Origin: Chloranthus sessilifolius
Lineage: Eukaryota > Streptophyta > Magnoliopsida > Chloranthales > Chloranthaceae
Assembly: GCA_021018995.1 (NCBI GenBank)
Contig: CM037596.1
Span: 9,809,501 to 9,873,500, forward strand
Direction of reading: 5' to 3'
DNA: 64,000 nt
In this document: piece by piece, positions 22,275 to 33,990 of the stretch
Position numbering within the stretch: position 1 is the stretch's first letter
Layout of the letters: each line of letters starts with the position of its first letter
Position numbers and translations under genes: made by a program
The notes under the pieces: model-generated
What the model saw: the letters and a program-made list of their open reading frames with translations, nothing else
Told to the model about the DNA's origin: nothing
The model's database searches: none

Positions 22275-23086
22275 GAGTTAATTGTATCACCGCAAGCATG
22301 CTTGCGGATTTAAACCGACTATGTAGTCAAAAGTGGTGAGTTTACGCCAAAATTTTTCTTTTTGCTTCTTTCAAGGAATGAATGGAACAAGTGTAAGTTG
22401 TAAATGTTCCATTATGAAATTCAATGCATGACTTAATAGTAATCACGTCGTAAAATGGATGATCACTACATGATCCACAAAGCCAAAGACCACATGACCA
22501 AGAAATACCAAGAAAATGAAGGAAAATAAAGCACAAATTTTTTTGGCAAAATCTGTTGAAACCGATTAATCGATTTCCAAATCGAATAATTGATTTTAGA
22601 AATCAATCAATTGATTTCGTTCGATTGAACGACTGGCACACGCCAGTGAGATGGAAAACTTGAAAATTTAATGGCATTAAATTTTGATTAATCGAATGGA
22701 GTTCGATTAATCGATTTTGGAAAATCGATCAATCGATTTTTGAAATCGATCAATTGATTTCAGGCAGCTAAGTTAAGTTATGAAAATCGGATGAAAATCG
22801 ATCGATCGATTTTTGAAGTCGATCAATCAATTTTTGCCTATATATGCCAGTTTTGGGATTTTTCTCGCCATTCGAATTTCAGTTTGGTTCTTTTCTTTTG
22901 AGCGCCATTTTTCCTCCCTCTTTTGCTACCAAAACCACTAGGGATTTAGGCTTTTCTGATTGAGTTCGGATCAAAACCCTAGCCATTCGAATTAAACGCA
23001 CAAGGTAAACCCTAGAGTTCGAATTTATTTTCATTTTGTGTCATCATAGCCCTAAATTTGTGGAAGATTTTAGTGTAAAAACCAAA
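22275..23086 (+). other. Non-coding spacer after pol, with ATCGAT-type palindromes
   Basis: No gene seen. At 22562-22840 there is a dense series of words such as GATTAATCGATTT, AATCGATCAATCGATTT and AATCGATCGATCGATTT, each self-complementary in its core. The remainder is AT-rich. Confidence 0.7.
22562..22840. repeat. AATCGAT(C/T)AATCGATT palindrome cluster, Tekay internal
   Basis: About a dozen ATCGAT/ATTGAT-based palindromes in 280 bp, different in consensus from the Athila-like TCAATCGATTGA words but of the same kind and paired layout. A related cluster lies in the 3' LTR at 25440-25730. Confidence 0.8.
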
Positions 23087-24517
23087 ATGCCACCTCGAGC
23101 TCAATTGGCTATGAAGCAATCGACGTCTAAACTTTTGGTACGGCGCAAGAACGCCACCGCCACTTTCACCATCACCTCCAGCATGACCATCATCTTCATC
23201 AGATCCCTCATTTGATTCGATGGGCGTGTCATCACGCGAATTGTCGCCACCACCACCGGTAAATTTGCCCCAACCAAATGAATAGTGGGCGGTAAAGGAG
23301 TTTGAAAATGAATATATCATTGACGAGGCCTTATTTACCGATTCTGACGTTGAGGGTGAAACCCAATGGGTCCGACACTACCTCGTCAAGGCGGGCCTCG
23401 GCAATCTTTTGAAGCCTTTGCACGAGCATTTTTACCCGCGGTTCGTGCGATTATTTTATCAAAACCTTAAGGTGGGTCGAGTGGACGATACTATCACTAC
23501 TGAGATTGACGGTCGGCATTACCTTTTTACCCGCGTCACGTCCACGAGTCCCTCGAATGTTACCTGAACTACGTACCCGAGACTACCCTTTATCCACCAT
23601 TTGATGAGGAAGTTGCTTTTGAAGAAATTATGACTAAACTGACAAGGGGAATTAAGGGATCCGGACAATCTTTACGGAGGGTAGACTTACCTCCTTACAT
23701 GTGGATGCTTGATTCAATAATCAAGTGTAATCTTTACCCTATGCGTCATGGTACCGAGAGTGTAGAGTTGGTCCAACAAGCCTTATACGCGGCATACCGC
23801 GGCCGTTGGTTCGACGCTACTAAACTGGTTATAGAGAGGATGGTTTATATCAAGGGGAAGATGATGAAGGGTCTGTTGAGGCCTAAGGAGGGTATGCCTT
23901 ACGCTCGCCTGATATCGAGTATGCTAGAATGCTACTCTAACGCCCCAGAGTATGTCATTTATCCTGCTGAGCGAAAGGCCACCGACCACGTGAAGCATTA
24001 CTCCATCACTTCGTGGGGCCATAGTTATCGGATGTTAGCCAGAGCTCCACCAGTTGAAGGGTCAGTACCTGCCCAGGCTGGCGATGCCCCACTCCCGCCA
24101 CATCAGGACCCACCAGCAGGGGGGGAGCCACCTGTTATGCCACTAGTTGGGGGGGAGCAACCTGCTCACCCTATATAGTCGGAGGGGTAGCCTATAGTGC
24201 CACCTACTACTCCGTCACGATCACCTCCAGCTACTTCTACGCCACCTCACTGCCGACGCGCGACCCGCCCTGCACCTACCATTGAGGATGTGTTGTCCAG
24301 GATGGAGGACAACAACCAACAAATGAACCACCGCATCGATTTCCTATTGTACCATACTATGTGGTACATCTATCCAGAGGACTACCAGCAGCGCATCGCG
24401 GAGGAGCGGACTTGGACTCCTGACGCTCCTGCTGAGGGTGCAGCTGATGCAGGCGCATCTGGTTCGGGTCCACAACAGCCAGACGTGGAAGATCAGTCAG
24501 GAGAGGGGACGGCGTGA
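23087..24517 (+). pseudogene. Extra ORF after Tekay pol, Athila-type 'plant transposon protein' like (broken)
   Basis: Starts MPPRAQL at 23087 and is broken by frame changes near 23140-23290 and 23550 and by a TAG at 24176-24178. Readable blocks are VRHYLVKAGLGNLLKPLHE, FVRLFYQNLKVG, LECYLNYVPE, YMWMLDSIIKCNLYPMRHG and MKGLLRPKEGMPYARLIS. After a Pro/Gly-rich linker comes VLSRMEDNNQQMNHRIDFL with an acidic Gly/Ala tail. From memory this layout, especially LYPxRH followed by the xLxRLIS segment, resembles the 'putative plant transposon protein' family in Athila-like elements. It is not a standard Tekay component. Its function is unknown. Confidence 0.6.
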
Positions 24518-24856
24518 GCATGACCTGCTGACATTCTTTTTGTTTTGTTGTCATTACTTTTTGGGACTTGGATTGTATTTACTTTTGAGAAATTATAATC
24601 ATTTTGGGAGTTGTAAGTATTCTGGCATGTTATGTAAGAAACTAACTGGCATGAATGCCATTGTTTTAGAAATTTACTCGTTGAGTATGCTTATAAATGA
24701 AATCTCTGTTTGTCTAGCATATGCATTGACTATTCTTCAATGTATTTAGTTTTCGCTGATGTGTGGTGTTTACTTTTGACTGTAACTACGTGTGTCTATG
24801 TGTGTGGGTATTCCACATGAAAATCTTTGAGTCTATTTTTGAGGACAAAAATTCCT
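24518..24856 (+). other. Non-coding stretch before the PPT
   Basis: 340 bp, T-rich, with no supportable gene. The ORF here (24438-24749) overlaps the extra ORF in another frame and is not convincing. Confidence 0.5.
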
Positions 24857-24869
24857 AAGGTGGGGAGAA
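24857..24869 (+). promoter_or_regulatory. Tekay polypurine tract
   Basis: AAGGTGGGGAGAA directly before the 3' LTR, the usual Tekay/Del form, following the GAGGACAAAAATTCCT context. Confidence 0.85.
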
Positions 24870-27178
24870 TATAACATCCCCGAATTTTGGGCGTGAACAG
24901 TGTCCTCGGGATGCCTGATTGGTCGTAGATTTGACCAAATGAAAGTCAACACGATGATTTTAGTTAGAGTAGTCAAGATGTTAACTAACATGGGTGTGTA
25001 GTGTTGGAAACAATTTAGAGATCACATACACCTATCTTGGGTGTATGTGCTTAACACCAAAGCAAGAAGGGTTAAAAAGGGCTTAATAACTAAGAGAAGT
25101 TAGTTCTCTTTATTTTTTGTTGGTGAGAAGAGTTAAGAAGAGAGAGAGAGAAAGGAAGGAATAATTGCTAGGGAGTTAATGTGGATTCCAACTTAAAGAC
25201 GGGTTTGAGCATTTAACATCGGATTCGACGCGTTGAAACTCGTTGAAGTCGAAGCTAGAAGCCCTAACCTATAGACCGATCCAATTGTTCAATCAAAAGA
25301 TTGATTGAGGTGAGTTATATTGAATTTGCTTTAAACATGTTGAACATTCAATTGTTGTTTAAATGATGAATTAGAGAAGTAAAAATGAAGGAGAAATGAT
25401 AAGGAAGAAATGCTCGCAAAGGGTTGAGTTTCTGACCAAATCGATCAATCGATTTTGGCCTGGAAGTTAGCTGGGTAAAGAGGTCCGAAACCGATTGATC
25501 GATTTGAGAAATCGATTAATTGATTTTGAATTTCGATTAATCAATGGAAAAATCAATTAATCGTCTGAGCACTCCCAGTGACTAGATAATGGAAGCTTGA
25601 GAAAACCGATTGATCAATTTGAGAAATCGATCAATCGATTTTGGAAATTCGATTAATCGATTTGGATCGATTAATCGATTTTGGGATTTCGAATGATCGA
25701 TTTTGGAAATCGATCAATCGAGTTGGACAATTTCTGTTGGCCTTTGTTTTGGACTTTGAGGTTCAGGGATGGTCTTATACCTTCTTCTATGTATCTTTCT
25801 TGATACTTTGCTTATACTATGGTGTATCATAGGTGGTACGAGTAAATGCAAGCATAGGGAACCACGTAGGACCTTGATGCTTGGAAATTCGGATGTGTGA
25901 GGTAGGAAACACCTTGAACATGTAATTTAAGAGCAAGAGCATATATGTAGTGAAATAAAAATGAAATCATGCATCTAAAATGTGAATCCTAAGTGTGTGT
26001 GTGTGTGTGTGTGTGTGAACACAAAGTAAAGTGAATAAGTATGACGTCCCCAAGGGATGTGAATATGATAAAGGCATCTGTGTGATGTATGGACTTGGAC
26101 ATCCCATAGATGTATGTGATCATGTAAAGCAAAGAGAATGAGAATGATAAGGCCTAATTTACTATATTTAGCACAATCACACAGTGAATAATTATATGTA
26201 GTGCACTTGATATTTAAGGTTTAGAAAATACCCCACCAACGTGGTGGTATACCCACGACTGACGCAACAGGATATCCGTGACTGGTACGACGGCCAATCC
26301 GTACACCAGGATGCAGGTGTTTATGTATGAGATATAAACCACGTCACCTATGAGAAAGGGACCTGGGTAGTATTAAAAGATATGAAAAATATCTGATTAG
26401 ACGACAATGGTGGGTATTCCATCGGGCGCCCAACGTTATAGTAAGTCGGGGAATATTTAAGCTATGATTTAAGTCTTTAGGCCGAATCATCGTGTTTTAT
26501 GAACAAGTTGAGAACAAATGAAACGTGTAAAGTAACAGTAACTTACAATGCATCTTTTCAGTCATTTCAACTATTTTATCAGTAAATTCATTGATACTTC
26601 ATATTGTTAAATATCATGGAATATATGTGAGAGTCTAACTTATATGTTCATTCAATTGTTTCCCTATTGAGCTAGGATGTAGCTCACCCCTTTAGACTAT
26701 ACGTCACAGGTTCTGTGCTTACGGCTGTCACTGTTTCTGGGGGCGTAGATTCGGAGAACTTGGATTATGAACCCAGAGAGGATTTGGAGCCCTCTGCTGA
26801 GGAATTCTTCTAGGAGACCCCTGCGTACTTTGATTTAATTTTATGAAAGTATTGTACGACTTGGTATGTCAAGCCCTTCTTGTGTGATAATGTAATTATA
26901 TTGATAAATTTTTTTTGGCGAACCATTTGGGGTGACTTTGTTTTATCACCAATGGTTCGGGCCGGTTCTTCTGCTCATACAGTGGCATGAGATTAGAACT
27001 GTCTTTTGAGTTCTTATTAGAATAATATATCATTAATGCATGGGAGATCTTGTTCAATTCATTTCTTATGCTTTATTATGCTTGATTATACCAATGTTCC
27101 ATGCAGGTTTATGGGGCACGGCCTCGAGGGTCGTGCTGATGGCACGGGTTTTGGGGTGTCGAAATTCGGGCTGTCACA
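24870..27178 (+). repeat. Tekay 3' LTR
   Basis: About 2309 bp from TATAACATCCCC (first G of TG changed to A) to TGTCACA. The second half matches 1-1197. It holds a palindrome cluster at 25440-25730 and a (GT)n run at 25993-26017. ORFs inside it (25641-25832, 27036-27284) are LTR sequence. Confidence 0.9.
25440..25730. repeat. ATCGAT palindrome cluster in the Tekay 3' LTR
   Basis: Words such as CCGATTGATCGATTT, AATCGATCAATCGATTT and GATTAATCGATTTGG repeated about ten times. The equivalent part of the 5' LTR is outside the window. Confidence 0.8.
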
Positions 27179-29166
27179 CTCTCTCCTCCAAGTTTCCATG
27201 CGCATGTGGGAGTGGACACCATATGGTTCACTTCCCACCACACACTTAATCAATTCTTATCTTTTGTGTCTTTTAATGCCCTAAAAAATTATGAAATTCT
27301 CTTTGTCCAACACATCTTGTGGTGCATATGTGAGAGTGCATCTCTCACCCTAGATTTCTCCAAAGTTATTCTATAGTATAACATAGGTCAAAGTTGAGTC
27401 AAATAGATGAAGGGTTAGGATTTGCTAGAAATTAGAAAATTAGAAAATCAAACCCGTATAAGCCGATACAGAGACCAATACCGACTTGGATACCTGATAC
27501 GTAGTGGCCCCGACACGTATCGGTTTTTTGGCCGATATGTATCGGTATTGACCAATATTTGATACCTTGCTTGAATCACACAATCATTATCATCATCCCA
27601 ATTTTATCCTCTTTATGTAGGATTGAGCCAGTTGACTTTTCAAATCTTATTTCTCCACTTGTTTTTATTAGACACCAAGTTTCTTTACCATCAGAATCTT
27701 TTATGTCTCTTCTCACTGTTTTCTTCTATGTAAGGACGAAGTGATGATTTTCTTCGTAGAGCGCGCAAGTTATAAATGGAGTTAAAATTATGCACTACTA
27801 TTAGGTGAGTGCGCCAAATGACTTGGTACTCATTAACTTTTTGAAATGTCTGTCACGTAGAGCTAACATGTGTCCAATTTGATATCTAAAGATCTTTAGG
27901 GTTTAGGGCTTGTTTGCAACTTTTTGTTGCATTACAAATGCAATTTGTGTTTGCATTCCTATGATATGTTAATGAAAAAAAGCATTGCAAATGCAAATTT
28001 TACAAATTTGTAAATATTGCAAAATCGAATTTTGCACTTATTTGGTATGAATAAGATGCAAAAAAAAGTTTTATCCCTGAGCAGAAACAAACAAGAAAAC
28101 TTCTCTTAATTTTACCATAGAGCTACAAATAAAATTTGAATAGCCTTCCATAGCTGCAAAAATAATCTAAACATAGCTGCAAAAATAATCTAAACAAGAA
28201 AACCTCTCTTAATTTTACCGTAGAGCTGCAAATAAAAATTGAATAGCCTCCCATAGCTGCAAAAATAATCTGCAAACAATGAAAGTATTTGCTAGACATG
28301 TGGGCCCCATACCCAAAGCAAACCAAAACAAAATCCTTTTTCCTGCAAATCCGGAGATTTGCAAATCCTGAATTTGTCGAGCACATGGGCTCAAAATAAT
28401 ATTAGGATAAAAAGACTATTTCCACCATTCGAATCAGGCGAGATGAGAGAAAAAACCCAAAACAACTCTCCCTTTTAGGTTGATGGTTTGATCAAACATA
28501 TGGACATATAATTTAAAAATAATAATTATTTTTTAACTTTTTTGCTCTACGTTTGGTGCATCAAAGGTTAAGTAACACCCTAAAAATTTGATACGTTGAT
28601 TATTTCTATCATTGACCACATTTTTAAGGGTCGAAAAATCATAAAATATATTATTTTTAATGGTACCTAATCAACCTTGCTTATGTGGCCTTGGAATCCG
28701 ATCCTCATAATGGACACCGCATCATAACCATCTCACAGTGGATATAAAGATTTCTCTCCGCTCATGCCCATATTCACGGACTTTTTTACCTCAAAATTGT
28801 CAAATGCCATATAAAACCTTTATACTTCAAAATTGTCAAATGTGAAATTAAATCAAGGCTGCCATCGTTTATTTTCACCGACATGGACTCAACTTTAGAT
28901 CTTCTTTGGTTTCCGTGCTTAATTTATTTGCTTTCCATGTATTTGAATGACCAAAAGTTTGTGGGTAGAATTATTCTAAATACCTAAGCACCTAACCTAT
29001 TAATTTTCCTAATTTTAGAGTCGGATGCTTTTCATATTTCTTTCAATTTGACGTAGGATGAATCGAGCCTCGAGGCTTTATCATTTTTATATGTGAGGCT
29101 CCTTGTAAAAGCGTATAAGCTCATAAATTTAATAAACTGATTTGCTAATGAGAAACAGTATTGGAA
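27179..29166. other. Intergenic region between Tekay and copia A
   Basis: No gene recognised. It contains a stretch with repeated CCGATA/GTATCGG words (27460-27570), AT-rich sequence with repeated TGCAAAT words (27905-28090), a short tandem repeat (28089-28272) and otherwise low-information AT-rich DNA. It may hold decayed elements I cannot classify. Confidence 0.6.
28089..28272. repeat. Two-copy tandem repeat, period about 103 bp
   Basis: The block running from ACAAGAAAACTTCTCTTAAT through CATAGCTGCAAAAATAATCT occurs at 28091 and again at 28194 with a few changes. A 21-base subunit (ATAGCTGCAAAAATAATCTAA) is itself doubled at 28150-28193. Confidence 0.8.
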
Positions 29167-29699
29167 CTTTAGAAGTTTTTATTTTCAGTGGCCGTCACTA
29201 TAGTTAATCCGTTGATCGATGAATGATGTAAGATCAATCTTAAAATGTAATAGTTACTAATTCGGTGAATTTGAGAGAATAAATAATTATTAATTAAGTC
29301 TTTTAGTTAGATTATAATTGTGATTTCCAATCATAATATAAATAATAATTTAAGTGCTTCATGGGAGTGACTCATTGACTATAAATATAAGAGATGCTTG
29401 ATCCCAACGATTGCTCGATACACGTCAACCCTCTTTATTAGCAAAAGCATCCTATTGACTCGGAGGTATTGAGAACGATGAGTTCGTTGAAGATCCAGGC
29501 GGCAATCCATCTTTCATGACTCAAGGTGAGTTATAGATTTTTTGTTTTAAATCTTTTAATAAGACCATAATCATCACGATCTTCGCGATAAGGTACACAT
29601 ATATATTTAAATTTATAGATTGTTGATTTATTATTTTGATTGATCATATAATTAGATTCTAAGGAAAATATTTGGGTGCTTGGATCAATAGATCTATCA
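29167..29699 (+). repeat. Copia A 5' LTR
   Basis: Aligns with the 3' LTR at 35943-36480. The expected start TGTTAG reads CTTTAG here. TATAAATA at 29380-29387 matches the TATA boxes in element B. It ends TATCA before the PBS. Confidence 0.85.
29380..29387 (+). promoter_or_regulatory. TATA box of copia A 5' LTR
   Basis: TATAAATA, same position as in the element B LTRs. Confidence 0.6.
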
Positions 29700-29700
29700 A

Positions 29701-29714
29701 TTGATATTAGAGCC
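29701..29714 (+). promoter_or_regulatory. Degenerate PBS (tRNA-iMet type), copia A
   Basis: TTGATATTAGAGCC; element B has TTGGTATCAGAGCC in this place. The two differences are one G-to-A and one C-to-T. Confidence 0.75.
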
Positions 29715-31399
29715 AAAGTTTGGTATTTGATTGATTAAAGTATTAATATATGAGTTTTATCTTTTGTGATATTGTGATAGGGAGAGATGGGTTCGCGGAT
29801 CAACAGATACATGAGAAAGTTCTTCAAATCCTACCCACGTATGAGATAAAAAGATGCATGTAAAGGGCTAATTCTCTTATCTAAGAAGAGAAAAATTGAT
29901 CAAAACTATGTATGCAACCCTCTTTCTCTACGCCGCCTTAAATCCATCTAGATCTTGATGTATATTCTTCTCAGACTAATAAATGGTCGAAATCTAACTT
30001 GATTTTGGAATCTCCCATCAAGCATGTATTGGAGAAACTGGCCCTTTTTCTGAAACGAGCTCTCCCTTCGTTTGTGATCCATATTATGTCTTGATTATTG
30101 ATGTCAGGGAAATATGATCGAGGATTATTAGGTTACCAGGAGTGTTACCACCACTAAATCCGTATCGTAAAGTGGATCAAGTCTTGTTTGCGGGCTTATA
30201 ATGGTTTGATTTTTCTTAGTCTTATGCCCTCGTGATTCGACCCATCGTATAGTCCACATGCCCGACCTGACCCATGGGCCTATATTGCATATGACTTGAC
30301 CCGTTTTGTGGCTCAGTCCGATCGATAATCAGACTTGGGTCATGACCCGATCAAGCCCATGGTCCGGTCCATCACTCAACCCGACCCATGATTCATGACT
30401 TGATTCGGCCCATTAGATTTGATTCGTTTGCTCTTAAGGTCCAATTTTGACATATATTATTCTTTATTCTTTTCGGGCAATTTCTGGGCTATCTATAGGT
30501 CCAATTTTGGGATGTTATATATGAATTTTGACCTAATATCCTTTCACTACAAAAAATAAGACTATTAGCGATAGCAAAACTGTCACTATTAACAAAAAAA
30601 ATTGTCGCCATTGAAACAGCATAGTTTTTTATTAATAGCGGTACTTTTGGCTATTGCTAATAATCTTATTTTTTATAGTGTTTTGATAATTTTTAATCGA
30701 ATAATTATTATATATTTGAGTGCCTTTAATTAGAGTTAGGTATTTGAGGTTATGCTCTAGTACCAAGGCTGGTACTTACATAATGTCACCCATGATTATT
30801 ATTAATTTTTGCCACTTACCCACAACATGAGTTAGATTTGGCTACTTGCATCTCTTAAGTGCAAGTAGTATCCAAATAGAAAATATTTATTTATTTTATT
30901 TTATTTTTAACTACTTTTATGGCCATCTAAAATATTATAAAACCCAAATAGAAAATATGGCTTCGAAGGATTCTTCTGTCTAATGGTGATGATTTTTCGT
31001 AGTGCTGTGATTTTCATAATGAGGTTTATTTTTGTAAAAGACCATGTTACAATTTCAATGAAAGTTTATAGTAAACGTTGATATCACAACTTAAGAGATT
31101 ACTTCTGTCAAACGGTGATGAATCACTTAAAGTTGTGTGATAGTTATATTTTACTATTCATTATTTTGTGTGTGGGTACTGCTAGCGTGTTGTGATTCGG
31201 TCCAACGGAAGGTCATAACGATGCAATTAGTACTATAATCATTAATATAAATTGAGAAAGCAGTTAGTGTGTAATGATTCGACCCAACAGAGAGTTATAA
31301 TGATGCACATTGTTTCTCAATAAAATTACATTAGTTTTATTTTTATTATATTCCATGACATAATTTAACTCTTACGTAAAATACTGTAAATATAATCTT
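29715..31399 (+). other. Untranslated leader of copia A
   Basis: No gene. It contains repeated GACCCA/GGCCCAT words (30230-30430), a CACTA MITE (30545-30680) and sequence matching the inverted leader of element B (for example 31160-31330 against 39480-39640 on the minus strand). Confidence 0.75.
30545..30680. mobile_element. CACTA-type MITE 1
   Basis: 136 bp, from CACTACAAAAAATAAGACTA to CTTATTTTTTATAGTG. The terminal inverted repeats start with CACTA and the interior is largely self-complementary (GCGATAG/CTATTGC). TTT on both sides fits a 3-bp duplication, though it lies in T-runs. Confidence 0.85.
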
Positions 31400-31459
31400 G
31401 TGGAATTGATAGTTACTACAATTATATGTGGACATAATAAAGCCCTTACTTATTGTGCA

Positions 31460-32358
31460 GCATTGAATCCGTCTTCTATTACTAATATGATTGGTAGAAT
31501 TGAATCTTTAAGTGGCTCAAACTATGACAAGTGGAAAGAACAAGTCCAAATTATTCTCGGTTGCATGGATCTTGATTATGCTCTAAATTTGAAAAACCCA
31601 AGGTGCTCACTGCCAATGCCTCGGCTAAGGATCTAAAAGTGAATACTACGGATTTGGAAAAATAGGATAGATCAAATCGTATGAGTTTAATGATCATAAA
31701 GAGTTTCATTACTGATACGATCCGGGGAGATATTCCTGACTCGCACACTGCAAAGGAATACATGCAAGCCATTCAGAAATAATTTCAGGAGACTTCTAAA
31801 GCACTTGTCAGTAGTCTTATTATTAAAAAGGGAACCATGAAATATGATGGTTATAGGGCGTACATGAGCAAATTATGAGAATGAGTGGTATAACGACTCA
31901 AATGAAATAAATGGACATGGACTTTTTTTAGGGTTATCTTGTTCACTTCATCATGACTTCTATTCTTGCACAATTTGGCCCGTTCAAGATTAATTATAAC
32001 ACGCAGAAAGATATATTGAATATGAAAGAGCTAATCACTCATTGTGTCCAAGAAGAAGAAAGATTTAGGGCTAAAAAAGTCTGAAAGTGCTAATTACGCC
32101 GCTCTTGAACCATCGAAAGTAAATTTCAAAAGAAATAATGAATCATATAAAAAAAAGAACGTGAAAGCTTCTCCACCGGGAACCAAACTAAAAGAAGATA
32201 GCGGATCTACTTCTGTCATCAAGTATCACTGCTGTAAGAAGAAGGGATACATTAAGAAGAATTACCGAAAATACAAAGATTGGTTAGTTAAGAAAGGTAA
32301 TGACCTAGTCTTTATTTATTTTGAATCACTTTATGTTGATGCTCAACACAATACTTGA
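31460..32358 (+). pseudogene. gag: Copia A gag (broken)
   Basis: MIGRIESLSGSNYDKWKEQV and ILGCMDLDYAL are followed by frame changes. Later blocks are DSHTAKEYMQAI and SSLIIKKGTMKYDG, and the knuckle reads YHCCKKKGYIKKNY, with two of four metal ligands lost (CHFCKKKGHIKKNC in B). Confidence 0.8.
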
Positions 32359-32925
32359 TGGATATATTTATGTGCAACTATTCACATAAGTAATTAAATA
32401 CGAAAATTTTAATCCAACAAGAATCTAAGTAAAGGCGAACGAACCATCAAACTTGAAAATAGAGTAGAAGTAGACGTGGAGGCCATTGGAACTCTCCGTC
32501 TTATTTTAGATAGTGGTTTCATTTTTTATTTAGTTGATACTATTTACATTCAAAGTGTCACTAGAAATCTTATATCAATTTTTAAATTGGATTCATTAGG
32601 TTTTGAATTTAAATTTGGACATAATATTTTTACTCTATTATTTGATCCGATATTGTAGGTGGTGGCTCACTAGCGGGCAATTTTATCAATTGAAATTAGA
32701 TTCATCTTAGTGCTCAATCTTTAGTTTCTATGCATATGGATGATAAAGTTAGTAAAAAATGAAAACGAGCAATCGGCAATGTTTAGGCCATATATCAAAA
32801 GATAAAATTGAGAGGTTAATTAAAAATGACATAGTCGATGAGCTCAATTTCTTTGACTTCAATACTTGTGTAAATTGCGTTAAAGAAAAATTCACAAAGA
32901 CTAATAAGAAAGGTGTTATCAGGAG
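32359..32925 (+). pseudogene. Copia A protease / GAG-pre-integrase remnant
   Basis: Only ATIHIS remains of the catalytic D-S-G-A-T-I-H-I segment seen in B. Then follow GTLRLILDSGFIFYL.., SVTRNLISIFKLDSLGFEF and the pre-integrase motif LGHISKDKIERLIKNDIVD with CVNCVK. Confidence 0.75.
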
Positions 32926-33990
32926 ATTGAGTTTGCTAGAAATAGTCCACATAGATATTTGTGGACCGTTTCTAACTCTTGCTATTGGTGGCCAAAAGTA
33001 TTTTATTATCTTTACTGATGATTATTCTCGTTTCGAGTATATATTTCTCATTTATGAGAAATCTGAGGCCTTAGATATGTTTAAAATCTATAAAGTCGAA
33101 GTTGAATTATAACTTAATTCAAAGATTAAAATTGTTAAATCTGATAGAGACGGAGAGTATTATGATATATACTCTGAAATAGGTGACAATCCATGACCAT
33201 TCGCCCTGTATCTACAAGAGCATGACATTATTGCTTAATACACCATGCCGGGAACACCTGAACAGAACAGTATAGCTGAGCGACGAAATCCTACTCTTAT
33301 GGATATGGTGAGAAATAAATTGTGTAACTCTAAGTTGCCTATATTCTTGTGGGAAAAAGCCTTGAAAACATCGGTACATATCCTGAATAGGGTTCCTAGT
33401 AAGGTTGTTTCTAAAACTCCTTATGAGCTATGAGTAGGAAGAAATTCGACTTTATGATATTTACACATTTGAGGCTGTTTAACTGAAGCAAAGATGTATA
33501 ATCCATAATTAGAAAAATTGGATCCTAAAATTATAAGTTGTCATTTCATTGGTTACCCTGATAGATCGAAAGGCTACAGATTTTATTGCCCAACTCATAG
33601 TACTCCGATTGTTGACACTAGATATGTGAAATTCTTTGAGAATTGTGAGAACAGTGGGGGTGTTGAGCCTAAGAAAATTACTTTTGAAGAGAATCGGGTT
33701 ATAATTCATATCCCTTTTATCAAAGAAAAGGTGGTACCAACACCAGTTATTCAAGAAAGTGTTGATGCACCTGAAACTATACTTATTGAAAAACCTTACA
33801 TTAAGGAGGCTCTTGCTCCTATGGTGACCACCAATGATCAATCATTGCATAGATCAGAGACAGCAAAGAAGTCAACCATTTCTGATGACTATATCACCTA
33901 TCTCAATAAGAGTGGGTATGATTTTGGAAAGAAAACAGATCCTGTTTCTTTTAATCAAGCTATGATGAGCGAAAAATTAACTCAATGACT
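32926..33990 (+). pseudogene. pol: Copia A integrase (broken)
   Basis: LLEIVHIDICGPF, FTDDYSRFEYIF, IVKSDRDGEYY and [16 protein letters not shown] mark the DDE core, with the three acidic residues still readable. [17 protein letters not shown] and CHFIGYPDRSKGYRFYCP follow. Stops occur where B has Gln or Trp codons (for example near 33109, 33237, 33431 and 33470). Confidence 0.85.

Larger units (their letters stand above)
1..27178 (+). mobile_element. Ty3/gypsy chromovirus, Tekay/Del type, degenerate, with nested insertion
   Basis: LTR retrotransposon with order LTR, PBS, gag, PR, RT, RNase H, INT with chromodomain, extra ORF, PPT, LTR. The clade call rests on the C-terminal chromodomain, long (about 2.3 kb) LTRs beginning near TATAACATCCC (ancestrally TGTAACATCCC in this clade), two CCHC-like knuckles in gag and the PPT AAGGTGGGGAGAA. 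The 5' LTR is cut by the window start, so the 5' target duplication cannot be seen. The two LTRs differ by roughly 9-10% over the first 300 aligned bases by eye, so this is the older layer. A dimeric Athila-like element (1829-17911) splits gag. Every coding domain has stops or frameshifts, and several catalytic residues have changed, so the copy cannot be active. Confidence 0.9.

Noticed and set aside
23012..23320. Minus-strand acidic ORF as an independent gene
   Set aside because: More likely a small inverted piece of the extra Tekay ORF, because its flanks continue on the plus strand.
27036..27284. ORFs across the Tekay 3' LTR end
   Set aside because: They run out of the LTR into unrelated flank and their counterpart in the 5' LTR (1055-1270) is different after the LTR boundary.
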